Origin: Rhizaria sp. SCN 62-66
Taxonomy: Eukaryota > Rhizaria, unplaced
NCBI GenBank assembly: GCA_001724265.1
Contig: MEDY01000165.1
Location: forward strand, 1-58,732
Direction of reading: 5' to 3'
DNA length: 58,732 nucleotides
Position 1 is the stretch's first letter, and every line of letters begins with the position of its first letter. A program made the translations under genes and the position numbers. The notes under the pieces are model-generated. The model had not been told where the DNA came from. It saw only the letters and a program-made list of their open reading frames with translations, and searched no databases. Below are positions 13,501 through 24,732 of the stretch, piece after piece.

Positions 13501-16140
13501 CCGCGCCACCAGTCGGTGTTCTGGCTGCCCGCCACGTACCGCCGCGCGCGCCGCGGGTGGCACCAGTTCGAGCTCGAGATCGCCGTCGCGACGGGCATGG
13601 AGCACGACCTCGACACCTCTGCGGCCACTGGCGGCGACGACGAGGGCGAAGGCTGCCACCTGTATTCGCTCGAGCTCGCCGTCGTGCCCGTCGCGGCGCT
13701 GCAGGAACACCTGTTCCGCTCCGACTGCGTTCAGAAGCTGCCCCCCGCGCACATCCCGTTCGACGAGCTGGGCCGCGGGCTGCTGTCGCTGCCCGACGGC
13801 GTATGGCAGTCGGGCCTGGTGGACCAGGCGCAGGGCGCGACCCGCGGCGACGACGCCACGATTGCGCACGGCAAGAGCTACCGCATGCGGCTGCACGTCA
13901 TGGAGGACGCGATCATCTCCTCTCAGCTCCGCTTCTCGTTCGTCACGGCGTCGTTCCGCATGATCATCTACAAGATCGAAGACGACGGCGAGGCTTACGA
14001 GTTCGCTCGCGCGCGCAACGTGCCTGCCGTGCTCTCTGGCCGCCACGAGGTGCCGCTGGGCCACGCGCTGTCGTTCGACCAGTCGCTCGACGTGTCGATC
14101 CGCCTGCCGCAAGGCAACTACCACATCGAGATCCAGGAGCAGATGTCCACTGCGCTGCACGAGATCTTGGGCCGCCTCGCGCTCATGCGCGCTGAGAAGA
14201 ACGGTGCGACCACGGTGACCAAGATGGAGCTCAAGTCGCTCACGTCGCAGCCGCTGTGCGTGCCGTTCGCTTTCTTCTTCGAGATGACGCCCGTGTATGC
14301 CGCGCGCGAGCACGGCACTGGCACGCACATGGCCATGCAGCGCATCGCTGCCGAGGCGCAGCAGCTCGCCGCCGCCGCCGCCGCCAACGGGGGTGTGCTG
14401 CCGCCGGAGCTCGCCGCCAGCGCCAGCGCGGGCTCGGCCTTCAGCCACGGCGAGAGCGTGTGCCGCGTCGAAGCCTGCGGCTGCAAGAACGCCGACGTGT
14501 TCGCGCACTCGCGCGACGACGCCAACACCAATACCGTCTCCGCGGCCGTCGCGACGCTGCCGCGCGGCATGCGCGCGAACCAGTGCCAGGTCGCCGGCAC
14601 GTGCACGCCGCTGGCCACGGCCGCCGCGAAGCGCAATGCGTTCGTGTGTCAGTGCGCGCGCGGGTACTCCGGCGCTCGCTGCGAGCGCTGCGCGTACGGC
14701 TACGCCAACTACCCCACGTGCACGCGGCTCCCGACCAAGGAGGAGCTGGCCGAGGCCGAGGAGGAGCGGCTGGCGGCCGAGGAGGAGGCCGAGGTCGCGG
14801 CCGAGGAGGCCGCTGCGCAGGCTGAGGCGCAGAGCCTGGTGGACGAGTGGGGCAGCCCGTCGTCGCTGATCGATACCAAGGTCGTCAACGGCACCACGAT
14901 CATCTCGATCCCGACCGACTTTGACATCGAGAAGGCCTTCTCGAACCCGTTCGTGGTGCCCTTCGACGTGCATTCGCTGGCCATCGGCGCCGACCTCAAG
15001 AAGAACCTCATCTCGGAGCCCGTGCTGCCGCCCACGCACAGCAAGGAGCTCGTGTCGAAACGCACCGGCAAGAAGTACCACCCTGCAGTGACGATTCCGA
15101 CCACGCCCAACCACATCAAGGGCAAGGGCGCGCCCATCACCAAGTCCGGCAGCGCCGCGGCAGCCTCTGGCGTCGACACCGGCGCCAGCGCGGGCGTGGT
15201 GTTCACGAGCGCGCCCACGGGCCCATCCGGCGCGGGAACGGCTGCATCCGCGGCAGCGACGGGCGAGCGGCGCATCCACTGCGCGCGGCCGTGCTACCGT
15301 GGCCGGTGCGACTACACGACGGGCCGGTGCGTGACGGACATCGACGTGGTGACGCCGTCCAAGGGCGACGTGTCGACGGGCCACGAGGGCACGGGCCGCG
15401 AGACGTCCGCGAGCGAGACCGTGGTGGAGGAGACGACCCCCGCAGAGTTGCTGGAGCAGGAGGCCCTCGCCAAGGCCAAGGCCAAGGCGCACGCGGGCAA
15501 GTCCACCACCGGCGCCGGCGCCAGCGCGGGCGTGCGCCCGGCCTTAGGCGGCGCGGGCGGGACCGCGGGCGTGATGTTCATCGACCCGCGCGCCTCGGCC
15601 TGGGACCGGCTGCTGTCGGCGCTGGCCTACACGCTCGGCGCGCTCATCTGCGTGCTCGCGTGCGCCGTGTTGGGCCTGCTCGCGCTCGACTCCAACTCCA
15701 ACGCCAACGGCAACCGGCAGCGCTGGCCGACCTCGGCCGCTGAGTGGGCTGCGCTCCTCGCCAGCGGGCTCGGCGCCGCCGCGGGCCGCGCGAGCGCCGC
15801 CGCGGGATGGGCCTTCCGCGCGTCGGGCGCCCGCTCTGGCGTGCGCTCGCTGGGCAAGAAGGTTGGACTTCAGCTTTTTGCGGGCGAGGGCGAGGACCGC
15901 GCCGCGCTCATCCACGGCCGCGGCGGCGCCGGCGCCAAGGGCGCGGGCGCGGCGCGGCACCAGGGTGTCACCTTCGGCGAGTGCGTGACCGCGACGGGCG
16001 GCCGCGCTGGCAGCGGCAACGGCAACGCCAACGGGGAGCTAAGTCTGGACGACGATGCCAGTGAGATGGAGGGCGGCGGCCGCATCAGGCGGACGGCGAC
16101 TGGGAACGGTGGCGCTGGCATCGCGCGTGTGTTGCAGTGA
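1540..16140 (+). CDS. Giant single-pass membrane protein with helical stalk, beta modules and EGF-like motifs
   Basis: Exons are 1540-2237, 2385-4625, 4762-7777 and 7897-16140. Donors are GTACGC, GTACGT and GTACGG, phases are 2, 2 and 0, and the reading stays continuous, giving about 4732 aa ending in TGA. A hydrophobic segment at residues 68-92 looks like a signal peptide or anchor. The 66-residue leader is long, so the true start may lie in an unseen upstream exon. Residues about 120-1700 are Ala/Glu/Arg-rich helix. A Cys-rich EGF-like cluster lies near 1732-1800. About ten beta-rich modules follow, many carrying a PG-x-Y-x-L type strand and ending near a Pro-Val pair. A second EGF/laminin-like cluster lies near 4174-4260, a transmembrane helix near 4557-4584, and a Gly/Ala-rich tail of about 148 aa follows. 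It is probably a secreted-pathway cell-surface protein of adhesion or matrix type. The family is not recognised and the function is inference. Confidence 0.85.
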
Positions 16141-16775
16141 AACAGACAGAGAGAAACACCTGTCGCAGCAGCACATAATCGGCACGGCTAGTAATGCTTG
16201 TCGTGTGAGTAGTTATGAGCTGTGAAATATTATTTGATATGAATATGCTTACGTTAGTTAGCACTAGTGTTAGTGATGCACGCTATAAGAGAGCTTTTCT
16301 GGTTACTGTTTGTTTATAACAAAAGTAATTGTGAGAAAAGCGGAGCGAAGAAGTTTGCAAGGAAGGAGGGTCAGTTATTTTCAACAAGATAATTACGTCC
16401 AAAATGATTTCAATAGAAACAATATTTTCAACAAACTTTGATTTAATTTCAACAATTCTTATTGAGTAGCAGCGTTCAACCTCCGAATGTCTTATTTGAC
16501 AGCGCTTATGTTGCCAGATGTAAGCGTAACTGAGGTTCGCTTGTTGTTGTGACACTGGGAGGGGTGACAATGCAAGCATGCCCAGGAAGGACATGCTTGC
16601 ATTCCGCAGATTGTCGAGATCGATTATCGTTGTGATGATGTCGAAGGATGCCTCTGTGGTTCAATCATCGGGTGTGTTACATATTAGAATATATAATTCA
16701 ATTTTAAATATCTCACAAAACCCTATTGTTACGTGTATATGACCTCCGTCTTGGTCCCTTAGCCCAGTCTGTCCG
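16141..16775. other. Intergenic region, promoter side of the myosin gene
   Basis: This AT-rich gap separates two genes on the same strand. It must hold the 3' UTR of the giant membrane protein gene and the promoter and 5' UTR of the myosin. Apart from the inverted repeat at 16569-16603 I see no gene or clear element. A minus-strand ORF at 16283-16594 shows no protein-like character. Confidence 0.6.
16569..16603. repeat. Perfect 12-bp inverted repeat with 11-nt loop
   Basis: The arm AATGCAAGCATG (16569-16580) is exactly complementary to CATGCTTGCATT (16592-16603) across an 11-nt spacer. It lies about 170 bp before the myosin start codon. It could form a hairpin in the 5' UTR or be a dyad protein-binding site. 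The role is unknown. Confidence 0.7.
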
Positions 16776-19404
16776 ATGGACCCTGAGCCGTGGTACTGGG
16801 CATCCCACCCTGCCGAGGGGTGGGTGCCAGTGCGCGTGCAGTCCGCCCCAGAAGGCGGTTCCATTGGTACTCTGCCTTCTGGAGAGCAGATTTTGCTCAA
16901 CAATACGTCATCACTGCTCCCCGCGAACGAGAAGTCGCTGCAGCCATGTGAGAACTTAACCTCGCTTCAGGAGCTGACCGAGCCTGCCCTGCTTTGGTGC
17001 CTCAAGCAGCGTTTCCTAAGTCCTCGCTGCGACATGTACACCTACATCTCGTCTATTCTTGTCTCCGTGAACCCGTTCAAGCAGATCCCGTCCCTCTTCT
17101 CGCCGCATGTGATGACGACGTATCGCGACGCTCTCTCGCGCCGTGCCGAGATGCCGCCTCACGTGTACGCGCTCGCGGACCGTGCTTTCAAGTCGCTCTC
17201 TACCGCGCCCACGGCGGCGACTACGGGAGCGCGCGTGGCCGTTGTTATCTCCGGTGAGTCCGGAGCAGGCAAGTCAGAGGCCACGAAGCTTGTGATGCAA
17301 TATCTAGCAGAGTGTTCCGGACAGGTACGTTTCGACAACTAGTACATTTAAAGCCTCTGTAGTTCATTGTAATTACTCCATGTACGAAATATATTTGAAT
17401 ATAATGTTACATATGTTTATTAGTAGCTTATAAGCGCGATATTTTTTGGTTTTGCTCAACTTAGGGGAGTGATGTGGAGCAGGCAGTGCTCGAGTCAAAC
17501 CCGATTCTCGAGGCTTTCGGCAACGCCAAGACCGTGCGCAACGACAACTCGTCCCGCTTTGGCAAGTGGATTCAGATTTGGTTTGACGACCGCCACTGCA
17601 TCGCCGGCGCGTCCATTACGTCGTACCTGCTCGAGCGCTCCCGCATCGTCACGCAGTCCCCCGGCGAGCGCAACTACCACATCTTCTACCAGCTCCTCTC
17701 CGGGCTCGACCCCGCCGAGCGCGCCGAGCTGGGCCTGACGCGCGCCGCGGACTTTGCGCTGCTGCGCGGCGGCGGCGCGGCGGCGGCGTCGGTGGCGGGC
17801 ATCGACGACGGCGACGACTGCCAACGTGTGCGCCACTCGCTCCGCGTGCTGGGGCTTTCACAGCAGGAGACGGCGGAGGTCTTCCGCCTCACCGCCGCGC
17901 TGCTGCACCTCGGCAACGTGCAGTTTGCGGACTCGCCCGCCGCGCCCGACGCCGCAGCCCTCGCGCCGGGCCCCGCACTGGCCACGGCGGCGCGGCTGCT
18001 GCGGGTCGACGCCGCCGCGCTCGAGGCCGCGTTGCTGACGCAGAGGCGCTCGATGGGCAAGGAGAGCGTTGTGTCGCACAAGTCGCGCGTTGCCGCCGAG
18101 GCCGGGCTGCTGGCTGCGATTAAGACCGTGTACGCACAGCAGTTCGAGTGGATCGTGCAGCGCATCAACCAGTCGCTGCAGCCGCCGGCGACTGCGCGCG
18201 CGAAGCATTTCGTCGGCGTTCTCGACATCTTCGGGTTTGAAGTGTTCGAGAGCAACTACTTTGAGCAGCTGTGCATCAACTTCACGAACGAGTCGATGCA
18301 GGCGCACTTCAACCAGCACGTGTTCCGGCTCGAGCTGGACGCGTACAAGGCCGACGGTGTCACCGACGTCGACACTGCGTCGGTGGGCTTCATCGACAAC
18401 CAGGGCTGTCTGGACATGATCGAGAAGGGCCGTCAGAGCGTGTTCGCGCTTGTCGATGACGAGATCCGCACCCCCAAGGGCTCCGACGCCGGGTTATTGG
18501 ACAAGCTGCACAGCACGTTCGCGGGCAACGGCTTCTACAGCCGGCCGAAGCTGCGCGCTGACAAGAGCTTCGTGGTCAAGCATTACGCGGGTGAGGTTGA
18601 GTACAACATCGAGGGCTTTCTCGCCAAGAACAAGGACACGGTCGAGTTGGGCGTGGCCGCGGTGCTCGCCGCCAGCGCATCGCCACTGCTGTCCGCGATC
18701 ATGAAGCAGCAGCCCTCGGACTCGGCGGCGACGGCGGCCAACACGAGCGTGGTGTCTATGTTCAAGCGACAGCTGCAGGCGCTCGTGGCCGTGTTGTCGT
18801 CGTGCGAGCCGCACTTTATCCGCTGCATCAAGTCCAACCTCTCCAAGAGTGCGGGCGTGTTCGATGGCGACCTGGTGCTCAAGCAGCTCCGCTACCTCGG
18901 TTTGCGCGACGTCGTGCTCATGCGCCAGCAGGGCTTCCCCATCCGTATCCCGCACGGCGACTTCGCCGGCCGCTACCGCGCGCTGCTCCCGGCCGCCGCG
19001 CAGCGCCAGGCGCTCTCGGCCGCGGCGCGCGGCAGTAAGGAGCAGCTCGCACAGGCCGCGCGCGACACCTGCCAGGGCATCCTCGCGCTCGCCGACCCGG
19101 CCCGCGTGCTGTCGCGCCGCGGCCTGACGCTGATCTTCCTGCGCGCCGAGCTGCAGGCGCAGCTGGAGGCCGCGCGCGACGCCGCGCTGTCCGGCACCGT
19201 GCTGCGGCTGCAGTGCGCCGTCCGCATGTGGCTACACCGGCGGCGCTTTCTCCGCGTGCGCGCCGCTTCGCGGCAGCTGTCAGCCGCGATCGCTGCCGCG
19301 CACAACGCCGTTGCCGCTGGGTGCAGCGACGTTGCCGCCGCCGCCGCCGCGCTCGCCGCGCTCGACGCCGCCGCGGACGCCGCCGACGCCTGCTCCGCCG
19401 CCGC

Positions 19405-19435
<31 letters not shown>

Positions 19436-22400
19436 AACGCGGCCAACGCACCCCTGGTCGCGCCGTGCGTGCCTCCGACGGCGCTGATGCAGGCGCTCGA
19501 GCTGCGCGCGCGCCTGGACCGCGCCACGGCGGCCACGCGCGCGCTGCTCTCGGCCACCGCGGCCAAGGACGCCGGGCTGCTGTCGGCCGCGCTCGCCGCC
19601 GCCGCGGCCGCCAAGCTCACCGCGGCGAGCTCTCCCGCGCTTGCGGCCGCGCAGTCGCTGTCCCTGGAGCTCGCGACGTTCGCCGCCGTCAGCGCCGCCG
19701 CGGTCAAGTCACGCGCGCTGGCCGAGCTGGACGCCGCGCTGGCCACCGCCGCGCGGCTGCAGCTGTCCGCGCAGGCGACCACGGCGCTGGCCGCGACGCG
19801 CGCCGCCGTCGTGGCAGAACAAGAGGAGCAGCAGCGGCAGCAGCAGGCCGCCGAGGAGGCGACGGCGGGCATCCTGACCGCGCTGGCCGCGCTGGCCGCG
19901 TCCGCCGCGCCTAAGCGCGTGGCGCTGGAGATGGCCATCGACCGCGCGCGCAGAGCCGGCGTGGCCGAGGCGGCGCCGGAGCTGGCGGCCGCGGTGGCCG
20001 CGCTCGAGGTGGTGAAGCAGAAGCAGCAGGCGATGACTGCGCGCGGATCGGTGGTATCGACCACAACCGGCGCGCTGCTGCCGCCGCCGCCGCCGAGACA
20101 CTCCCAGGTCTTTACCGCGCCCCGCGCGAACAACGGCGTCAACACCAACGACCACGCCGCCGCTGCTGCGGCCGCCGCCGCTGCTGCCAGTGCTGCGGGC
20201 GGCGTGCACTCGCTGCCCCCGCCGCGGTTTGTGCCGGGTACGCGCGCGTCGCGCCCGCTGCCGCCGCCGCCGCCGCTGGCCTCGCCCTCGAGTGCGGGGG
20301 CTTTCCCCGGCGGCACGGTGCGGCCCAGCCCCTCGCCATCGCCACCGCCGCCGCCGCCGTCCAAGTACTCGGTCAGCACCAGCGTCCCGCCGCCGCCGCC
20401 GCCGGTGCCGTTCACGGCCCGCGGCGGCGACGGCCACTGCGACATCGACGACGAGGCCGGGGACGTCTACGGCTCGTTGCCGCCGCCGCCGCCGCCGCCA
20501 CCGCCGCCGGCCGACGACGACGACACGGCGAACCCCTGGGACGGCGTCTCTCTGCCCGTGCTCGAGTCGTCTCTGGCCGAGGCGCTGGCGGCGGGCGTCG
20601 ACGACTCGGCACTGACGGACCTCCGCGCCGCGCTGGCGTCGCGCACGCGCACGGCGCACGCCGCCACGCTGTTGCGCGCCGCCGCGGCCGCGGAGGACGA
20701 GAGCCTGCTCACGCACGCGCTCGCCGCCGCCGCCGCCGCCGCCGCCCCCGCGCCTGCGGCGGCCCCGTCCGTTGCGCGCGCTGACCCGGACTTCGCAGAG
20801 GCCTACGCCTCCGCCGCGGACGCGCACGCGCGGCTTATTAGCGCCCGCGCGCTGCGCTCGCAGCGGCTTGCGTCTGCGCGCCGCTCCGTGCTGCACCTCG
20901 GCGCGATCGCAGGCGCGGTCAACTCGATCCGCGCGGGCACGGGAGGCAAGCGCGGCGCTGCTGCCGGCGAGGCCGCGGCCGCCGTCGCCGCCGCAGTCGC
21001 TGCTTCGGCCGCCTCGGCTGCGGCGACGGCGGCTGCGGCAGCCGCAGCCGCGGACCCGCGCGTGCTGGCCCGCAACGACCTGGAGGCCCTGGCGGCGATG
21101 TCGGAGCCCGAGATCGCGGCGGCGGTGGCGCGCGCGTGCGACCCCATCGCGGCGTGCACGGTCGCCGACGTTGAGATCACGGTCACGGCCACCGGCGGTG
21201 CCACGGCGGGCGCGCGCGTGGGCGACGACGACGGCGCGTACGCGCTGTCTAAGTTCCCGCACCTGCGCGACGTGGGTGACTTTGCCGCCAAGGCGAGCTG
21301 GTTCCGCCGCGACACGTCCCCGTCTGCAATGCTCGCACACACGACGCACGACCTGCCCGCCACGCTCACGCGGCTGGATAAGTTCAACCCGGCAACGCTG
21401 CGCTACCGGCCCGACCCCGCGCTGCCCCGCTCAGCGCGGCCCGACGAGGCGGCGCGCGAGGCCAAGTACGCCACGTCGCTGTTTAAGACGGTGCAGGCGT
21501 ACATGCTGGACCGCAAGCTGTCGTTTGCCGACGCGCTGGTGGCCGAGCTGCTGCTGACCGCGCACGCGCTGCCGCAGCTGCGCGACGAGCTCTACGCGCA
21601 GATTATGAAGCAGCTCACGCTTACGCCCACGGCCGCGGGCTTTCTCGCCGGCTGGCGCCTGTTATGCCTCTGCTGCCTGCACTTCGCGCCCTCGCTGACC
21701 GCGACGCCGTTCGTCGTGCGCTTCATCATGCGCCACCTCGCGCGGCTGCCGGCCAACTGCCCGCCCGCGCATGCGCTCGCGCTCGCCGCCAAGGCCGCCG
21801 ACGCCAGCAGCTCCGGAAAGAGCTCCGGCGTCGCCAACATGAACAGCAGCGGTATCGAGATCTTGACTCCGGAGCAGGCGGACTATATCAACTCCTGCGC
21901 TCTGTACTGTTCGAACGTGCTGCCGCGCACGCTGCTGGAGACTGTCGTTACCGCTTCGGCCGCCGCTCGCACGCGGCTCTCCAACGCCAACAGCAATCCC
22001 GCTGCCGCCACTCTGAGCGCGACCAACTCGCTCACGGCAAAGGACCGGGACTCGTACACCGTCGGCGCGGTCCTCACGCCGTCATACACGCTGTCCCCGC
22101 CGTGCTTCTCGCTGTCGCTCTTCACGCCGCCGCCGCTGCTCGCTCTGTCGCTGCTGGACGCCGTGACGGCCTTCCCGTCGCGGCTGCTGCGGCCCGGGCT
22201 CGCGCTGTGCCACTTCCCCGACGGCTCTGCGCTCTCGGTCCGCGCCTTCCCCTGGGACAGTGGCCGCGACGTCGCGCGCCGCGCCGCCGCCGCCGCAGGC
22301 ATGACAGACCTCACCGGGCTCGCGCTGTACGAGTCCGTCGCGGGCGCCTGCTACGAGTTGGCGGATACTGAGTCGCCGCTCGACGTGCTGCAGCGCTGGG

Positions 22401-23854
22401 AGCTGCTGCGCATGGCCGCCACGGCTGGCGCGGGGGACGACTTCGAGTCCGCGCTCCAGAGCAACAATACGAATGAGGGTAGTTCTAGCAGTAGCGAAAA
22501 CGAGGCGCATGTGTCCGCGACAGTTAAGCGCAGCTTCTTCAAGTCCCTGTTCAAACGCAACAAGACGGCTTCGGAGCAGCAGAAGCAGCGCATCGTCGCT
22601 CTGGCCGCGAACAACAGCACGGGTGCCAGCAGCTACAGCGGCGCTGGCGCGAGCGCGTCGGAGTTGACCGTGGCTGACGCGTGCGGACTGCCGCTGACGG
22701 ACCCGCTGGGCCGGCGCAAGCTCCTGGTCCGCAAGCGCGTGTCGTACCCACACCCGCCGACGCTGTCGCCGGACCCTGTGCACAACCTGTTCGTGTTTCA
22801 CCAAACGCGCGCGGATATCGAGGCCGGGCTGCACCACCTGCATCTCGACTCGGCCGCCATGCTCGCCTTCATCGTGTGCCATCTGCTCCCGCGCCTCACC
22901 CCCATCGCGCACTGCGCCGACAGGACCATCGCCCTCGCCAACTCGGCCCGCGCGCCCGCGCTGTACCCGCCCGCGCCCGACCTCCCCGCCTCGCTCGCCC
23001 CGCGCTGCCCGCTGAACTTGCTCGCGGGCCCGCAGCGCGTCACCCCGCCGGCCTTTGCCGCGGCCACCTCGGCCGTGTCGGGCGTGCCAGTCGACTCGCT
23101 GTCCCCCGAGCAGTACGTCATGACTGCGGCCGGGCTGCCGACCTTCGGCGCGGTGTTTTTCCCCGCTGACGGCGCGCCGACGCTGGCACCCGCGCTGCCG
23201 CCCTTGGTGATGCTGGGCGTCAACAGCGTCGGCGTGTTCCTGCTGCACGGCGTCACGCGCGAGCCCATCGCCTCGTACCCGCTGCAGGACGTGCTCAGCT
23301 GGGCGCTCACGCCGCTCGCCGCCTCGCCGCTGCTGCCCCCGCTCTCCAACCACGGCAACAGCGGCAGCAGCGCCGCCACTGCGAGCGCCGACGCCTCCAG
23401 CGCGAGCGCGAGTGCGGGCGCTGGCGCTGGCGCGGGGCCGGAAGGCAATGAAGACGGCGGGCTGACGATCAAGGGCGGGAGCAAGATGCGCGCCGCCGCG
23501 CTCGCCGCCGCCGCCGCCGCAGCCGTCAACCCCAACGGCGCCGCGGGCCACACCGCCGCTGCTGCGACGAGCAGCCACAATCACCACGTGACTGCCGGTG
23601 CGGCCGGCAGTGGCACTAGCGGCGGCGCTGGCATTGCTCGCGCGCCGCAGCAGATCGTGATTAAAATCCAGGTCGCTGCGGCTGCGACGGCGGCGGCGCC
23701 GGGCACGGAGGCCGCTGCGGGTGCCAAGGCGGCGCCGGGCACCACGGTCACGACACTGCGGCTTAACTTTGATGAGGGCAGGACGGGCAGGGAAGTGTGC
23801 GATTTGCTGGCGTTTTATGCTGAGAAGCTTGTTCAGAAACTCAAGCAGCAGTAA
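16776..23854 (+). CDS. Unconventional myosin with MyTH4-FERM tail
   Basis: Actin-based motor of 2312 aa. Exons are 16776-17324 and 17465-23854, with a phase-0 intron and donor GTACGT. The motor (about residues 60-750) has the P-loop GESGAGKS at 160-167, switch I NDNSSRFGKW at 209-218 and switch II DIFGFE starting at 437. One IQ motif (about 764-784) should bind calmodulin-like light chain. The neck continues into a long Ala-rich helical stretch, then polyproline blocks (about 1056-1200), a MyTH4 domain (about 1495-1616) and a C-terminal FERM domain (about 1720-2312) ending in the usual F3 helix. In the family, MyTH4-FERM tails link membrane proteins and microtubules, for example in filopodia. 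There is a single MyTH4-FERM unit, so it is not class VII-like in layout. An Ala/Gly/Ser-rich insertion interrupts the F3 lobe. The ATG at 16776 gives a normal myosin N-terminus. Confidence 0.95.
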
Positions 23855-24732
23855 TAACAGCGTGCAGCAAACTAAGTGCAAGTACGAACTTTCACACTTT
23901 CAACAAGTTTCCAGTGCTAATTGTTAGGCACTTAAAATTTCGGAATTTTGATTTAGTTTGCAGTCAAAGAAGAATGCATTGCACTATACTGACGTAAAAA
24001 AAGACCTTAAAAGAAGCTCTTATTCATCACCCTGTTTTGTCTACTACAAGTACGAGATACGGCGATTTGAATTGAAGCTCACACAAAATTGATGATTGTC
24101 TGTTTTCTTTTCTAAATGTCACGTTTTATTTGTAACAATTATGAGTATCCCTCTATTAATACAGATACCTCGTTTTTTCTCGAACTTGATTCTTATATTT
24201 GCAATGAACTGTTAGAAACGAAGCGTTTCCGGAGAAAAATCAATCCAAATCATATTTTTTTCAGAATGATATTAAGGTAATAGGTCAATTGCATATTCTT
24301 AAGTGTGAAATTGACATATAATCCAGATTTCTTTTGTTTTGGTCGAGAAATCATTTCCGAGTAAAGTCGTTTGATCGCGTGAAAAATGATTGTTGAATGA
24401 GTTGATAAGTGTGTGATGCAGATGCTGAATTACAGGACACATATTGTATTCCCCAAGCACGTATACAGCAAAATAAAGCTATTGTAACATAAAATAATGT
24501 TCATTTCACAAATAAATACACTGTTGTTTCATCGTGTTTCGACTCGAATTCGACGAGTAAGAGTGAAAAGACAGTTCATTTACTTGCATTTAAGATTTAA
24601 GAAGAGTTTAGACACATTCTAATTGGTGCTTAAACCTTTAGACTACAGTATATAAATTACATTGTACATATTTCTTTGTCATGATAATAGACAGTGGTAT
24701 CGCAACTTTCACTCACTTCCGTATGAAAGTGC
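23855..24732. other. Intergenic region between convergent genes
   Basis: This AT-rich gap of about 880 bp receives the 3' ends of the myosin (+) and the USP gene (-). It contains several A/T runs and AATAAA-like strings that could serve as polyadenylation signals. I see no coding potential, RNA gene or repeat. Confidence 0.6.

Noticed and set aside
7606-15492. Long minus-strand open frames (for example 7606-8994, 9082-11151, 11236-13260, 13303-15492) opposite the giant membrane protein gene
   Set aside because: They are antisense shadows of a GC-rich coding strand. Their translations are Arg/Val/His/Leu-rich without motifs, and the sense frame has consistent codon bias, splice phases and domains.
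22082-23881. A 599-codon minus-strand frame opposite the myosin tail
   Set aside because: The plus strand clearly encodes MyTH4-FERM here. The antisense product has no recognisable feature.
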